Shown here one piece after another: positions 24,468-33,590 of a DNA stretch of 64,000 nucleotides (positions are counted from its first letter, which is position 1; each line of letters starts with the position of its first letter). This DNA comes from Thalassobaculum fulvum (GTDB lineage Bacteria > Pseudomonadota > Alphaproteobacteria > Thalassobaculales > Thalassobaculaceae): assembly GCF_014652915.1 (NCBI RefSeq), contig NZ_BMZS01000008.1, positions 124,001 through 188,000 on the forward strand, in the 5' to 3' direction. The position numbers were made by a program, and so were the translations under genes. Under the pieces are notes generated by a model. It saw only the letters and a program-made list of their open reading frames with translations, had not been told where the DNA came from and did no database searches.

Positions 24468-26072
24468 ATGACACGCGACAGGCAACCGGTCACGCGGCGC
24501 GGCTTTCTGCGCGGGCTGGCGGCGCTCGGCGGCGCCGGCGCCGTCTACCACGGGTTGACGACGCTCGGGCTGCTGGCTATCCCGCCGGCCTATGCCGGAA
24601 TCCCGGCCTACGCCCCCGACATCGGCAAGGGCCGCAGCGTGGCGATCCTCGGCGCCGGCATGGCCGGACTGACCGCCGCCCTGCTGCTGGCGCGCGCCGG
24701 CTTCACCGTGAAGGTGATCGAGGCCAACAGGCACATCGGCGGGCGCAGCCTGACGGTGCGGCCGGGCGACGAATACGCCGAGGTCGGGCGCGAGGCGATG
24801 GTCTGCCGGTTCGACCAGGGCCTGTACCTCAACGCCGGCCCCGGCCGCATCCCGCACCACCACACCGCGGTGCTGGAGTACTGCCGCGAGCTCGGCGTGG
24901 CGATGGAGCCGTACATCTTCGCCAGCCGCGCCAACCTGATGCAGAGCGACAAGGCGTTCGGCGGCCACCCGGTGCAGCTGCGGCGCATCAAGCACGAACT
25001 GCGCGGCCAGCTGTCCGAGATGCTCGCCAAGGTGCCCGACCCGGCGGCGCTCGACGGCTCGCTCACGGCCGACGACCGCTCGGCGTTCCTGGAGATGCTG
25101 CGGCAGTTCGGCGACCTGCAGCGCGGCCGCAACGGCGCGCTGGTCTACAACGGCTCGGGCCGCGCCGGCTACACGATCGCGCCGGGCGCCGGCCGCAACC
25201 CGGGCATGCTGTACCCGGAGATCGACCTCAAGACCCTGCTCGATTCCGACTTCTGGAAGAACGGGCTGTTCAACGACATGGTCGACTTCTGGCAGACCAG
25301 CCTGCTGCAGCCGGTCGGCGGCATGGACATGATCGTCAAGGGCCTGCTCAGGGCGAAGATCCCCGGCGGCAGGACCGTCCGCGACCTGGTGGTCACCGAG
25401 AGCCCGGTCGGCGAGGTGACCAACACCGGCAGCGGCGTCCAGGTGGTCCACGCCAAGGGCCCGGAGACCTTCGACTTCTGCATCTCGACCATGGCGCCGT
25501 CGCTGCTGGCCAAGACCAAGAACAACTTCACGCCCGCCTACACCGACGCCCTGAAGCGGATCCAGGACGCCGCCGCCTTCAAGCTCGGCTGGCAGGCGAG
25601 CCGGCGGTTCTGGGAGGAGGACGACCAGATCTACGGCGGCATCAGCTGGACCGACCATCCGATCACCCAGATGTGGTACCCGTCGAACGAGTTCTTCTCG
25701 AAGACCGGAGTGCTGACCGGCGCCTACAACAACGGCGCCACCGCCGAGATGTTCGGCCGGCTGACCCACGAGCAGCGGGTGCAGCTGGCGCTCGAGGGCG
25801 GCGAGAAGCTGCACCCCGGCTTCGCGAGCTGGGTCTACCGGGACCGAGCGCTGTCGATCGCCTGGCACAACATGCCGCACTTCGCCGGCGGCTGGCAGAA
25901 CAACCCGCCCGAGGCCGATCCCGAGGCGTATTTCCGGCTGACCATGCCCGAGGGCAATCTGATGCTGGCCGGCGACTTCCTCAGTTACTGGTGGGGCTGG
26001 AAGGAGGGCGCGATCCGCTCGGCCGACCTGGCCGTCGAGGCCGTGGTGTCGCGGGTCTCCCAGGGCGGGTAG
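24468..26072 (+). CDS. Tat-exported flavin amine oxidase
   Basis: This 534-residue FAD-dependent amine oxidase has the twin-arginine signal VTRRGFLRGLAALGGAGA, so it is exported folded to the periplasm. The Rossmann FAD motif is VAILGAGMAGLTAALLLARAG, followed by the adenine-binding IEANRHIGGRSLT. The C-terminal FAD contact region is NLMLAGDFLSYWWGWKEGAIRSA. The overall layout is that of L-amino-acid oxidases and tryptophan 2-monooxygenase-like enzymes, which release ammonia and peroxide from amino acids. The actual amine substrate is unknown. The GTGGGAG stretch next to the ATG and GGGGGG further upstream give ribosome binding. It is convergent with an NnrU-family gene. Confidence 0.9.
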   Translation: MTRDRQPVTRRGFLRGLAALGGAGAVYHGLTTLGLLAIPPAYAGIPAYAPDIGKGRSVAILGAGMAGLTAALLLARAGFTVKVIEANRHIGGRSLTVRPGDEYAEVGREAMVCRFDQGLYLNAGPGRIPHHHTAVLEYCRELGVAMEPYIFASRANLMQSDKAFGGHPVQLRRIKHELRGQLSEMLAKVPDPAALDGSLTADDRSAFLEMLRQFGDLQRGRNGALVYNGSGRAGYTIAPGAGRNPGMLYPEIDLKTLLDSDFWKNGLFNDMVDFWQTSLLQPVGGMDMIVKGLLRAKIPGGRTVRDLVVTESPVGEVTNTGSGVQVVHAKGPETFDFCISTMAPSLLAKTKNNFTPAYTDALKRIQDAAAFKLGWQASRRFWEEDDQIYGGISWTDHPITQMWYPSNEFFSKTGVLTGAYNNGATAEMFGRLTHEQRVQLALEGGEKLHPGFASWVYRDRALSIAWHNMPHFAGGWQNNPPEADPEAYFRLTMPEGNLMLAGDFLSYWWGWKEGAIRSADLAVEAVVSRVSQGG

Positions 26073-26093
26073 GAGCCGCGCAACTCCCGACCG

Positions 26094-26792
26094 TCACAGC
26101 ACCGGGTGCGGCCAGACCCCGGCATACATCGGGTGCAGGCCGTACAGCGCCGCCCACAGCAGCAGGCCGAGCGCCGGTCGCCACAGGCCGATGCCGCGCC
26201 AGTCGACCCTTACCCGGCCCTGGGCGGCCGCCAGGAACGGCGTCCGAGAGGTCGTCAGGACGACCGGCCCCCAGGCCGATTCGGCGCGCCGTCGCACCTT
26301 GGCGTCGATCGCCGGCATGCCGCCATAGGACAGCACCGCGATCCCGCCGAACAGCAGCATCGAGGCCAGGTCGCCGTTGGCGGCCAGGTGCGCCAGCGCC
26401 CACAGCCCGGTGGCGTTCAGGAACGGGTGGCGGGTGACGGTCAGGATGCCGCGGACCGGATTCGGCTCGTCCAGCGCGGTCTCGCCGCCGACCGCCGTCG
26501 GGTTGCGGGTGGTGACGCCGGCGACCAGCAGCACCGCCGCGAACGGCATGACGACGTTCGGGATCCAGCGGGTCCATGGCGGCGGCGACCACACCTCGAC
26601 GAACGGCGCCTTGCCGAACGCCAGCACCGTCCACAGCAGCGAGGCCAGCGCCAGCATGGCGTACAGCCCGCGGAACCGCTCCTCGCCGACGGCCCGGATC
26701 GCCGGCTCGCGCAGCGGCGGCGACGACAGGGCGAAGTGCCCGCCGACGAACAGCACGAGCCCGAGCAGCAGCGCGTCGATGGTGCCGAGCAT
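26094..26792 (-). CDS. NnrU-family integral membrane protein
   Basis: This 232-residue protein has six or so hydrophobic segments and the NnrU signatures GLVLFVGGHFALSS near the start and LTVTRHPFLNATGLWALAHLAANGD in the middle. NnrU proteins are related to the isoprenylcysteine methyltransferase-like membrane fold and were first noted in nitric oxide and nitrite reductase clusters, but their biochemical role is unsettled. The start is ATG 26792 with GGGAGGGAG upstream. Longer frames to 26840 would overlap the divergent DUF3253 gene start. No denitrification gene is nearby. Confidence 0.88.
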   Translation of the reverse strand: MLGTIDALLLGLVLFVGGHFALSSPPLREPAIRAVGEERFRGLYAMLALASLLWTVLAFGKAPFVEVWSPPPWTRWIPNVVMPFAAVLLVAGVTTRNPTAVGGETALDEPNPVRGILTVTRHPFLNATGLWALAHLAANGDLASMLLFGGIAVLSYGGMPAIDAKVRRRAESAWGPVVLTTSRTPFLAAAQGRVRVDWRGIGLWRPALGLLLWAALYGLHPMYAGVWPHPVL

Positions 26793-26833
26793 CGCGGTCT
26801 GGCTCCCTCCCGGGTTTCGAGTACAGTGCCGAT

Positions 26834-27175
26834 ATGACACGCCCCTCCGACGAAGCCAACCCCGCCCCCCGGACCGAAGCCGAACCCGCGCCGGGCTCGT
26901 TCGACGAGCCGGTCCGCAAGGCGATCCTGACGCACTGCGCCGACGCCGGCCCCGGCAAGTCGGTCGACCCCTCGGCGGTCGCCCGGGCGCTCGGCGGCAA
27001 CCCGAACGACGTGGTGCCCTGGCGCGCCCTGATCCGCCGCATCCGGGCCGAGGCGACGCTGCTGCAGGACGCCGGCGAGATCGTGGTGCTGCGCAAGGGC
27101 AAGCCGGTCGACATCCGCACCGCCAAGGGGGTCATCCGGCTGGGCCTGCCGTCGGCGGGAACCGACGGCGAATGA
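26834..27175 (+). CDS. DUF3253 family protein
   Basis: This 113-residue soluble protein has a polar, Pro/Glu-rich leader followed by the DUF3253 pattern: PVRKAILTHC, a Gly-Lys-Ser-Val-Asp-Pro-Ser segment, VARALGG, PWRALIRRIRAEATLLQDAG, and VVLRKGKPVDIRTAKGVIRL. The family is a small winged-helix-like domain without an assigned function, often mis-named in databases. It starts 41 bases from the divergent NnrU start, so both promoters share this short gap. It is followed by repeat pair E and the convergent folD. Confidence 0.88.
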   Translation: MTRPSDEANPAPRTEAEPAPGSFDEPVRKAILTHCADAGPGKSVDPSAVARALGGNPNDVVPWRALIRRIRAEATLLQDAGEIVVLRKGKPVDIRTAKGVIRLGLPSAGTDGE

Positions 27176-27231
27176 CCGCCGGCGGCCCGGCGCAGCCGGG
27201 ACCGGACGATCGTGTAGCCGTTGCGGCAGCG

Positions 27232-27378
27232 GGTGGGTTCCGGCTCGACCGCGCCGAGGCGGCGCGCCCGTCCGGAATGACGTTATAGATAGAGAGCAGC
27301 TCACTATTTTTTCGTCATCCCGGCCGCAGCCCCGGATTGAACCCGGGGCGGAGAGCCGGGACCCGCGAGGCGACGGGC
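27232..27378. repeat. Repeat pair E (REP/BIME-like), between DUF3253 and folD
   Basis: The forward copy at about 27232-27282 reads GTGGGTTCCGG to CCGGAATGACG. The more diverged inverted copy at about 27313-27378 begins CGTCATCCCGG and ends GCCGGGACCCGCG. They flank a small AT-rich hairpin with a T run. Confidence 0.75.
27289..27312. terminator. Small hairpin with T run between convergent genes
   Basis: ATAG and CTAT arms with an inner GAG/CTC pairing (27289-27307, one mismatch) are followed by a T-rich stretch to 27312. It is a weak stem but well placed to end the DUF3253 transcript. Confidence 0.4.
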
Positions 27379-27387
27379 GGCCTGCCT

Positions 27388-27434
27388 CTACATCCCCGGC
27401 CCCCCTACATCCCCGGCCCCCCTACATCCCCGGC
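27388..27434. repeat. 17-base tandem repeat reaching into the end of folD
   Basis: CTACATCCCCGGCCCCC occurs at 27388-27404 and 27405-27421, and its first 13 bases recur at 27422-27434, where they encode the last residues and stop of FolD. On the folD strand the sequence CCGGGGATGTAG is thus present three times. The unit is not a multiple of three. Confidence 0.85.
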
Positions 27435-28318
27435 ACCGGCACGCCGCGACGCCGGCAGGCGGCCTCGACGGTGTTGCGCAACAGAACGGCGATGGTCATC
27501 GGCCCGACCCCGCCCGGCACCGGGGTGATGGCCCCTGCCACCTCGGCCGCCTCGGCGAACGCGACGTCGCCGACCAGCCGGGTCTTGCCCTCGCCCTTGT
27601 CCGGCGCCGGCACCCGGTTGATGCCGACGTCGATCACCGTCGCCCCCGGCTTGATCCAGTCGCCGCGCACCATCTCGGGCCGGCCGACCGCCGCCACCAG
27701 GATGTCGGCCTGCCGGCACACGGCGGCCAAGTCGCGGGTCCGCGAGTGCGCGACGGTGACCGTGCAGTTGGCGCCGAGCAGCAGCTGCGCCATCGGCTTG
27801 CCGACGATGTTGGAGCGGCCGACCACCACGGCGTGCAGCCCCGACAGGTCGCCCAGCCGGTCCTTCAGCAGCAGCAGGCAGCCGAGCGGGGTGCACGGGA
27901 CCAACGCCGCCCCGCCGGTCGCCAGCCGGCCAGCGTTGACCACGTGGAAGCCGTCAACGTCCTTGGCCGGGTCGATGGCGTCGAGCACCGCCTGGCTGTC
28001 GATCTGCGCCGGCAGCGGCAGCTGCACCAGGATGCCGTCGACCGCGTCGTCGGCATTCAGCTCGGCGATCAGGGCCAGCAGGGTCTCCTGGGAGGTGTCG
28101 GCGTCGAGCCGGTGCTCGACCGAGTGCATGCCGACCTCGACGGTCTGCTTGGCCTTGTTGCGGACATAGACCTGGCTGGCCGGGTCCTCGCCGACCAGCA
28201 CCACCGCCAGCCCCGGCTTGAACCCGCGATCGCGGACCAGTTCCGCGACCGCGCCTGCCACCCGTCCGCGCAGCCCTTCGGCAAACGCCTTCCCGTCGAT
28301 GATCGCACCCGTGCCCAT
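27422..28318 (-). CDS. folD: Methylenetetrahydrofolate dehydrogenase / cyclohydrolase
   Basis: This bifunctional enzyme interconverts 5,10-methylene-, methenyl- and 10-formyl-tetrahydrofolate, supplying one-carbon units for purines and formyl-Met. The 298-residue length is standard. Signatures are [16 protein letters not shown] (catalytic Tyr and Lys), [12 protein letters not shown], the NADP site [17 protein letters not shown] and the C-terminal [15 protein letters not shown]. It is the last gene of a yggT-yggU-folD unit, with a gap of 19 bases after yggU. The stop codon lies in a 17-base tandem repeat, so the terminal VPVPGM residues are in a potentially length-variable region. Confidence 0.97.
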   Translation of the reverse strand: MGTGAIIDGKAFAEGLRGRVAGAVAELVRDRGFKPGLAVVLVGEDPASQVYVRNKAKQTVEVGMHSVEHRLDADTSQETLLALIAELNADDAVDGILVQLPLPAQIDSQAVLDAIDPAKDVDGFHVVNAGRLATGGAALVPCTPLGCLLLLKDRLGDLSGLHAVVVGRSNIVGKPMAQLLLGANCTVTVAHSRTRDLAAVCRQADILVAAVGRPEMVRGDWIKPGATVIDVGINRVPAPDKGEGKTRLVGDVAFAEAAEVAGAITPVPGGVGPMTIAVLLRNTVEAACRRRGVPVPGM

Positions 28319-28337
28319 CCGCCCGTTTTCCTTTCGC

Positions 28338-28676
28338 TCAGCCCGTTGCCGCGAGGCCCTCGTCCGCCAGCCAGGCGTCCAACCGCGCCGCCAGCCCGTC
28401 GGGATCCCCGCTGCGGACCAGCAGCGTCTTGCGCCGGTCGGTGGCTCCCTGCACCACCTCGACCGTCGATTTCGGAACCCGCCAGCGCTTGGCCAGCAGC
28501 GCCGCTACGGCCTTGTTGGCACGGCCATCCTCCGGCACCGCCGTGACGGCGACTTGCAGCCAGGCGACGCCGGCTTCGTCGAGGACGACGCCCCGCACCC
28601 TGTCGGCCGAGGCCCTGGGCGTCACCCGGACGGCGACGCGGACACCGTCGGCGGCGGACTGGAACGGCGACGGCAT
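28338..28676 (-). CDS. yggU: DUF167 / YggU family protein
   Basis: This 112-residue small soluble protein has the family core [31 protein letters not shown] and [19 protein letters not shown]167 proteins are compact alpha/beta domains of uncertain function, conserved beside yggT in many proteobacteria. The gene lies 31 bases after yggT and 19 bases before folD on the same strand. The N-terminal [11 protein letters not shown] precedes the family core. Confidence 0.92.
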   Translation of the reverse strand: MPSPFQSAADGVRVAVRVTPRASADRVRGVVLDEAGVAWLQVAVTAVPEDGRANKAVAALLAKRWRVPKSTVEVVQGATDRRKTLLVRSGDPDGLAARLDAWLADEGLAATG

Positions 28677-28707
28677 GCCCGGCCGGCCTGCGGCGGTCGG
28701 CGCCGCG

Positions 28708-28998
28708 TCACTGCATCATGCCGCGGACCAGCTCGTGCAGCAGGCGCAGCCCGAACTGCAAGCCCAGCACCAGGACGACCGGCGAGATGTCGATGCCGCC
28801 GAGATTCGGCATGACGTTGCGGATCGGCCGCAGCAGCGGCTCGGTGATCCGCGACAGGAAATCCATCACCACGTAGACGACGCGGTTGTAGGCGTTGATG
28901 ACGCCGAACTTCACCAGCAGATCGATCACGATGTAGGCGAACAGGAGGTAGGTGTACGCTTGGACAACCCAGTCGATCAGCCACAGCACCGAGTACAT
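28708..28998 (-). CDS. yggT: YggT family membrane protein
   Basis: This 96-residue inner-membrane protein has two hydrophobic segments around the conserved centre FLSRITEPLLRPIRNVMPNLGGIDISPVVL, which is the hallmark of YggT. Family members have been linked to osmotic adaptation and, as YlmG, to cell division or membrane organisation. ATG 28998 is chosen because GGAGGGCGG lies about 8 bases upstream and a membrane segment follows at once; the frame continues further but without hydrophobic character. It is first in the yggT-yggU-folD unit. Confidence 0.92.
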   Translation of the reverse strand: MYSVLWLIDWVVQAYTYLLFAYIVIDLLVKFGVINAYNRVVYVVMDFLSRITEPLLRPIRNVMPNLGGIDISPVVLVLGLQFGLRLLHELVRGMMQ

Positions 28999-29242
28999 CG
29001 CGATCCGCCCTCCATGGTGTGCGGCGCACCCTACCCAGCAGAGTTGCCGACGGCAAGGTTGCGGCGTCGCCGGCGGCCCGCCCAACCGCCTGAAACACCG
29101 GCATCGGCCGGCCCGGGCGCGGGCGGTGCGGTCGTCCCCGCCCGGGTTCGGCAGAACCGCCACGCCCGGATCGAGACGGCGATCGTTGAACGGCGATTCA
29201 TGCAGTGATCCTAATGTTTTGCTGGCGAATCCTAGAGTTTCG

Positions 29243-29248
29243 TATAAT
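29243..29248 (+). promoter_or_regulatory. Perfect -10 box close to the start of a histidine kinase gene
   Basis: TATAAT stands at 29243-29248, with TTGCTG at 29219-29224 as a poor -35. Transcription would start near 29255, leaving about four bases before the ATG at 29259. No Shine-Dalgarno fits in that space. Confidence 0.55.
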
Positions 29249-29258
29249 TCTGTAAGCG

Positions 29259-30404
29259 ATGGAAACGTCCACGGCAGCGATCGGCGACGCTCTCCCGATC
29301 GAACGGATCTTCGATGCGCTGGCGTCGATCGACGTGGCGGTGGCGATCTATGACCGCGAGGACCGCGTGGTCGCGGTCAGCCCCTACTACCGGGCGATGT
29401 TTCCGGAGGAGGAGCTGTCCATCGGGCTGTCGTACCGCGACGCGCTGCGACGTTTCGCCGAACGGCACGATCGGGTCCGCACCCTCGGCTACCCGGACAT
29501 GGACAGCTACCTGGACGCCGAGATCAGGCGGCACCGCACGCCGTACGCCCATCAGGTCTACAAGCTGTCGAACGGCCGCTGGATCGAGGCCCGCAAGGTA
29601 CCGCTGCCGGACGGCGGGGTCGTCGGCCTGTGGCGCGACGTCACCATCCAGCGCGAGGCCGAGGCGGCGATGCTGCGCTCCAAGGAGGCGTCGGAACTCG
29701 CCAACCGCGCCAAGGCCGACTTCCTGGCACTGATGAGCCACGAGTTGCGAACCCCGTTGAACGCGGTGATCGGCTTCGCCCAGCTGCTGGAGCGTTCCGG
29801 CGGCACCATGGCGACCGAGACGATGAGCGAGTATGCGGGCCTGATCCGCGCCAGCGGCGAGCAGCTGCTGCAGACCATCAACGACATCCTCGACCTGACC
29901 CGGCTCGGCGGCAACGGCACGCCGATGCCGATGGCCCTGGTCCGGCTCGACGCCATCGCCGCGACCTGCATGCGCATCACCGAGCCGTTCGCCCGCCCGC
30001 GCCAGGTCACGCTCGTCAATGCGGTCCCCGACGGGATACCGCCGCTCAGGGCCGATGGCGGATCGCTGCGGCGCATGATCACCCACCTGCTGTCGAACGC
30101 CGTGAAGGTCTCGCAGGCGGGGTCGAGCGTGACGCTGTCGGCCGAGCGCGACCCCCAGGGCGGCCTGGCGATCGTCATCGCGGACGACGGTCCCGGCATG
30201 ACCCCCTCGCAGATCCAGGCCGCCCTCCAGCCGTTCACCCAGAACGACGAGGTGCGGTCGCGCCGGATGTCGGGGGCCGGCGTCGGTCTGCCGCTGGTCA
30301 AGACCCTGGTCGAGCTGCACGGCGGTCGCCTGATGCTGGACTCGGCCCCGGGCCGGGGCACCCGGGCCCGCCTCGAGTTCCCGCCCGGCACGGTCGCCGG
30401 CTGA
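29259..30404 (+). CDS. Soluble PAS-domain sensor histidine kinase
   Basis: This 381-residue cytoplasmic kinase has one PAS domain (about residues 15-135, with AVAIYDREDRVVAVSPYY). The HisKA H-box is LMSHELRTPLNAVIGF with phospho-acceptor His161. The HATPase has HLLSNAVKVS, ADDGPGM and an unusual G2 box GAGVGLPLV in place of GTGLGL. The first base is only about four bases from the predicted transcription start, so translation may be leaderless. No response regulator is adjacent. Domain order and H-box relate it to the kinases at 9286 and 31364; the latter lies just beyond tRNA-Ala. What it senses is not apparent. Confidence 0.9.
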   Translation: METSTAAIGDALPIERIFDALASIDVAVAIYDREDRVVAVSPYYRAMFPEEELSIGLSYRDALRRFAERHDRVRTLGYPDMDSYLDAEIRRHRTPYAHQVYKLSNGRWIEARKVPLPDGGVVGLWRDVTIQREAEAAMLRSKEASELANRAKADFLALMSHELRTPLNAVIGFAQLLERSGGTMATETMSEYAGLIRASGEQLLQTINDILDLTRLGGNGTPMPMALVRLDAIAATCMRITEPFARPRQVTLVNAVPDGIPPLRADGGSLRRMITHLLSNAVKVSQAGSSVTLSAERDPQGGLAIVIADDGPGMTPSQIQAALQPFTQNDEVRSRRMSGAGVGLPLVKTLVELHGGRLMLDSAPGRGTRARLEFPPGTVAG

Positions 30405-30445
30405 CCCGTCGCCGCCGCCACATCGCGATCCCCGCACGACTCCTC

Positions 30446-30474
30446 TTGAACCCGGCGGGCGAAGTTCTTATAAC
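30446..30474 (+). promoter_or_regulatory. Promoter of tRNA-Ala
   Basis: TTGAAC at 30446-30451 and TATAAC at 30469-30474 have a 17-base spacer. The expected start is near 30481, about 40 bases before the mature tRNA. Confidence 0.65.
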
Positions 30475-30520
30475 CCCGGTCACTCAACGGGCGGCCGACA
30501 GGTCGACCCGCCCAGACGGT

Positions 30521-30596
<76 letters not shown>

Positions 30597-30733
30597 AACT
30601 CCTTCGACTGCCACGAAGACACGGTCCGCGCCGGATTCCGGCCGCGCCCCCGGCGCAGCGTTGCGCTCCGCGCAAATCCCGGCATGCTCCCCCGGTCGGC
30701 TGTACTTCCGGGCCCCGTCCTCGCGTGAACGCC

Positions 30734-31306
30734 ATGCTGCTTCCCGACTACCCCATCGAGACCGACCGGCTCCGGCTGCGGCCGTTCCGGGCGGAGGACC
30801 TCGACGCCCTCCATGCGATCCAGTCACGGCCCGATGTGACACGCTACCTGTACTGGGACGCCAGGCCCCTCGACGACGTTCGGCTGGTGCTGGCCGACCG
30901 GCTGCGGCAGGACCGGATCGTCTCCGAGGGCGACAAGCTGAACCTGGCGATGGAGCGGCGGGACACCGGCGCGCTGGTCGGCGACGTCAACCTGGTGTGG
31001 GTCAGCCGCGAACACGAACAGGGCGAGATCGGGTTCGTCCTGCATCCCGACCACCACGGCCGGGGCCTCGCCCGCGAGGGTGCCGAGGTCATGCTGGAGC
31101 TGGGATTCGCCGGGCTCGGCCTGCATCGCATCGTCGGGCGCTGCGACGGCCGCAACAACGCCTCGATGCGGGTCATGGAGAAGCTCGGCATGCGCCGGGA
31201 GGCGCATTTCCGCCAGAACGAGATCGTCAAGGGCGAGCGGACCGACGAGGTCGTCTACGCCATGCTCGCCGACGAGTGGGGCGGGCCGCCCCCCGGACCG
31301 GCGTAA
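30734..31306 (+). CDS. GNAT acetyltransferase, RimJ/RimL type
   Basis: This 190-residue GCN5-related N-acetyltransferase has the opening IETDRLRLRPFRAEDLDAL, the core strand-helix GEIGFVLHPDHHGRGLAREG carrying the acetyl-CoA Q/R-x-x-G-x-A-like site, and GLHRIVGRCDGRNNASMRVMEKLGM. That is typical of RimJ/RimL-like enzymes, which modify N-termini of ribosomal proteins or small amines. The exact acceptor is unknown. A GTG at 30725 three codons earlier is an alternative start. It stands alone between tRNA-Ala and a kinase gene. Confidence 0.9.
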   Translation: MLLPDYPIETDRLRLRPFRAEDLDALHAIQSRPDVTRYLYWDARPLDDVRLVLADRLRQDRIVSEGDKLNLAMERRDTGALVGDVNLVWVSREHEQGEIGFVLHPDHHGRGLAREGAEVMLELGFAGLGLHRIVGRCDGRNNASMRVMEKLGMRREAHFRQNEIVKGERTDEVVYAMLADEWGGPPPGPA

Positions 31307-31363
31307 CCCAACCTTAACCAGCCGCGTGCTGAACTGTCCGGGAAACATGCCCCGGAGGTATCG

Positions 31364-32998
31364 ATGTGGCTTCCGTTCGCCATGACCGCTGCGGCTGTCG
31401 GTGTCGGACTGCTGGCCATCGTCGGGATGCGGCGCGCGCAGGCGATGGCGCGGCGGGCGCAGTCGGAGGTCGACATCGCCGATCGCCGGCTGTCGGACTT
31501 CGTGCAGATGTCGTCCGACTGGTTCTGGGAACAGGACGCCGACCTGCGCTTCACCTACCTGTCGCACTCGGTCTGGCAGCACTCGACCCTCACCCCGGAA
31601 GACCACTACGGCAAGACCCGACGCGAGACTGCGCCGCTGGGCGTGAGCGAAGAGGAATGGGCGGCCCACGAGGCCGCGCTCGCGCGTCGCGAGCCTTTCA
31701 AGGACTTCAGGTTCCATCGAACCGGGCCGGACGGCGCCTGCCGGTGCCTGTCGGTCAGCGGCGTGCCGGTGTTCGACGACAGCGGCGTCTTCAAGGGCTA
31801 CCGCGGCATCGGCCGCGACGTGACCGCACTGATCGAGGCCGAGCAGCGGGCGAACGCGATCAACAGCCGACTGGTCCAGGCGATCGATGCGCGCTCCGAG
31901 GGCGTTGCGTTCTGGGATTCCGACGACCGCCTGGTGATGTGCAACCAGGCCTACCGCGACCTCGCCGGCGCGGCCCGGAACGCCCTGGTACCGGGTGTGA
32001 CCTGGATCGATTTCATGCGCGCCAGCATCGCCGCCGGCGATATCCCCGCGGCGGTGGAGCGGCAGGAAGCGTGGCTCGCGGAGCGGCTGGAGCAACGCCG
32101 GAGCCTGCCCTATTCGATCGAGATGCTCCGGGACGGCCGCTGGCTGATGATCAGCGAGCAGGGCACCCCTGACGGCGGGAAGCTCCTGACCGTCACCGAC
32201 ATCAGCGAGCTGAAGCGCCGCGAAACCGCGCTGACGGAGGCGGTCGCCGACGCGCAGCTGGCGAACCGCGCCAAGATGGCGTTCCTCGCGACCATGAGTC
32301 ACGAACTGCGTACCCCGCTGAACGCCATCATCGGCTTCGCCGAGATCATTCAGTCCGGCCAGTTCGCCTCGAACGGCGCGGTGCAGAGCGAATACGCCGG
32401 CTACATCCACGAAAGCGGCACGCACCTGCTCTCGGTGATCAACGACCTGCTCGACGTGTCGCGGATCGAGGCCGGCCGGGTGACCCTGGACGAGAAGCCG
32501 TTCGCGCTCGCCAGCCTGCTGGAGGAAACCGACCGGATGATCCGCCAGCGCGCCGAGCAGAACAGATTGCGCCTGGCGATCGCGGCGGTCGATCCGTCGA
32601 TCGGCATCCGGGGCGACCGGCGCGCCCTCAAGCAGATCCTGCTCAACCTGCTGTCCAACGCGATCAAGTTCACGCCGGCCGGCGGCGCCGTGACCCTGAC
32701 CGCCGAGCCGGATGCGGACGGCGGGCTCCGGATCGTCGTCAGCGACACCGGGGTCGGGGTCGAGCCGGAGCGGATCGTCGAGCTGTTCGAGCCGTTCCGG
32801 CAGCTCGAGAACGTCCACGCCCGCCGCCACCACGGCACCGGGCTCGGCCTGTTCATCTCCAAGAACCTGGTCGAGGCGCATGGTGGTAGCATCGCCTTCG
32901 AGAGCTCGGTCGGTGCCGGCAGCAAGGTCACCGTGGTCCTGCCCGCCGACCGCATGATCGACGCCGCAGCGCACGGCCGACGCCGGGCCGTTGGATAG
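31364..32998 (+). CDS. Membrane-anchored PAS sensor histidine kinase
   Basis: This 544-residue kinase has one N-terminal membrane helix (FAMTAAAVGVGLLAIVGM) and no periplasmic domain. Two PAS modules lie at about 40-155 (with SSDWFWEQDADLRFTYLS) and 165-280 (VAFWDSDDRLVMCNQAY). The H-box is TMSHELRTPLNAIIGF with His313. The HATPase has LLNLLSNAIKFT, SDTGVGV and GTGLGLFIS. A GGAGGT ribosome site lies just before the ATG. The TerB-like gene follows after 9 bases and is likely in the same transcript. It is the third PAS kinase of similar core in the window and has no paired regulator. Confidence 0.93.
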   Translation: MWLPFAMTAAAVGVGLLAIVGMRRAQAMARRAQSEVDIADRRLSDFVQMSSDWFWEQDADLRFTYLSHSVWQHSTLTPEDHYGKTRRETAPLGVSEEEWAAHEAALARREPFKDFRFHRTGPDGACRCLSVSGVPVFDDSGVFKGYRGIGRDVTALIEAEQRANAINSRLVQAIDARSEGVAFWDSDDRLVMCNQAYRDLAGAARNALVPGVTWIDFMRASIAAGDIPAAVERQEAWLAERLEQRRSLPYSIEMLRDGRWLMISEQGTPDGGKLLTVTDISELKRRETALTEAVADAQLANRAKMAFLATMSHELRTPLNAIIGFAEIIQSGQFASNGAVQSEYAGYIHESGTHLLSVINDLLDVSRIEAGRVTLDEKPFALASLLEETDRMIRQRAEQNRLRLAIAAVDPSIGIRGDRRALKQILLNLLSNAIKFTPAGGAVTLTAEPDADGGLRIVVSDTGVGVEPERIVELFEPFRQLENVHARRHHGTGLGLFISKNLVEAHGGSIAFESSVGAGSKVTVVLPADRMIDAAAHGRRRAVG

Positions 32999-33007
32999 GA
33001 TGGCAGC

Positions 33008-33439
33008 ATGGCCGAAGGGTTCCTGCAGGCGGTCCGCCGCGAGGTCGAGCGGCTGCAGCACCGCGGCTTCCTGGAAGCATTGATGGCGGTCGCCGCGCTC
33101 GCCGCCATGGCCGACGGCGACTACGGCATTGCCGAGAAGTACCGCGCCGAGGCGCTGCTGTCCGAGCTCCCGATCTTCGACGTGTTCGACCTGCGGGAAG
33201 CGATGGAGATCCTCGACGAAGACGTGTTCGCCCTGCGGTCCGACCGGGTGGCGGCAACCCGGCGCCTGGAGAACCGGGTCGCCGGCTATGCCGGGTCGCC
33301 CGACCGGGCCCGCACCCTGCTGCGGGCGGCGCACGCCGTCATCACCTGCGACGGGGCGACCACGGCCGCCGAGCAGGCCGAGTTCGAGCGCCTCGCCCGG
33401 CTGCTGGGACTGGAGCCGGACGATCTGGCCCTGGCGTAA
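33008..33439 (+). CDS. TerB-like helical protein
   Basis: This 143-residue all-helical soluble protein matches the TerB/DjlA-type domain. Its first half reads FLEALMAVAALAAMADGDYG followed by EKYRAEALLSELP, and its second repeat includes LLRAAHAVITCDGATTAAEQAEFERLARLLGL. Acidic residues in the MADGDYG and TCDGATT loops resemble the metal-coordinating positions of TerB. Such domains occur in tellurite resistance and membrane stress systems, but no other ter gene is present. It starts 9 bases after the kinase stop, which suggests a functional link to that sensor. Confidence 0.7.
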   Translation: MAEGFLQAVRREVERLQHRGFLEALMAVAALAAMADGDYGIAEKYRAEALLSELPIFDVFDLREAMEILDEDVFALRSDRVAATRRLENRVAGYAGSPDRARTLLRAAHAVITCDGATTAAEQAEFERLARLLGLEPDDLALA

Positions 33440-33590
33440 TTCCGGGCACGATGCTAGTGCAACGATCGGTCGAGCGAGGCCCGGTTCGGGTCGAGTACCG
33501 GCGGGTCCGCAAGCGCCCGACGACGCGGTCAGGGACCCGTGTCGTCGACGCGGCCCTCCGGCTCGCGTCGCCCGGAAGGAGGACGCACCA

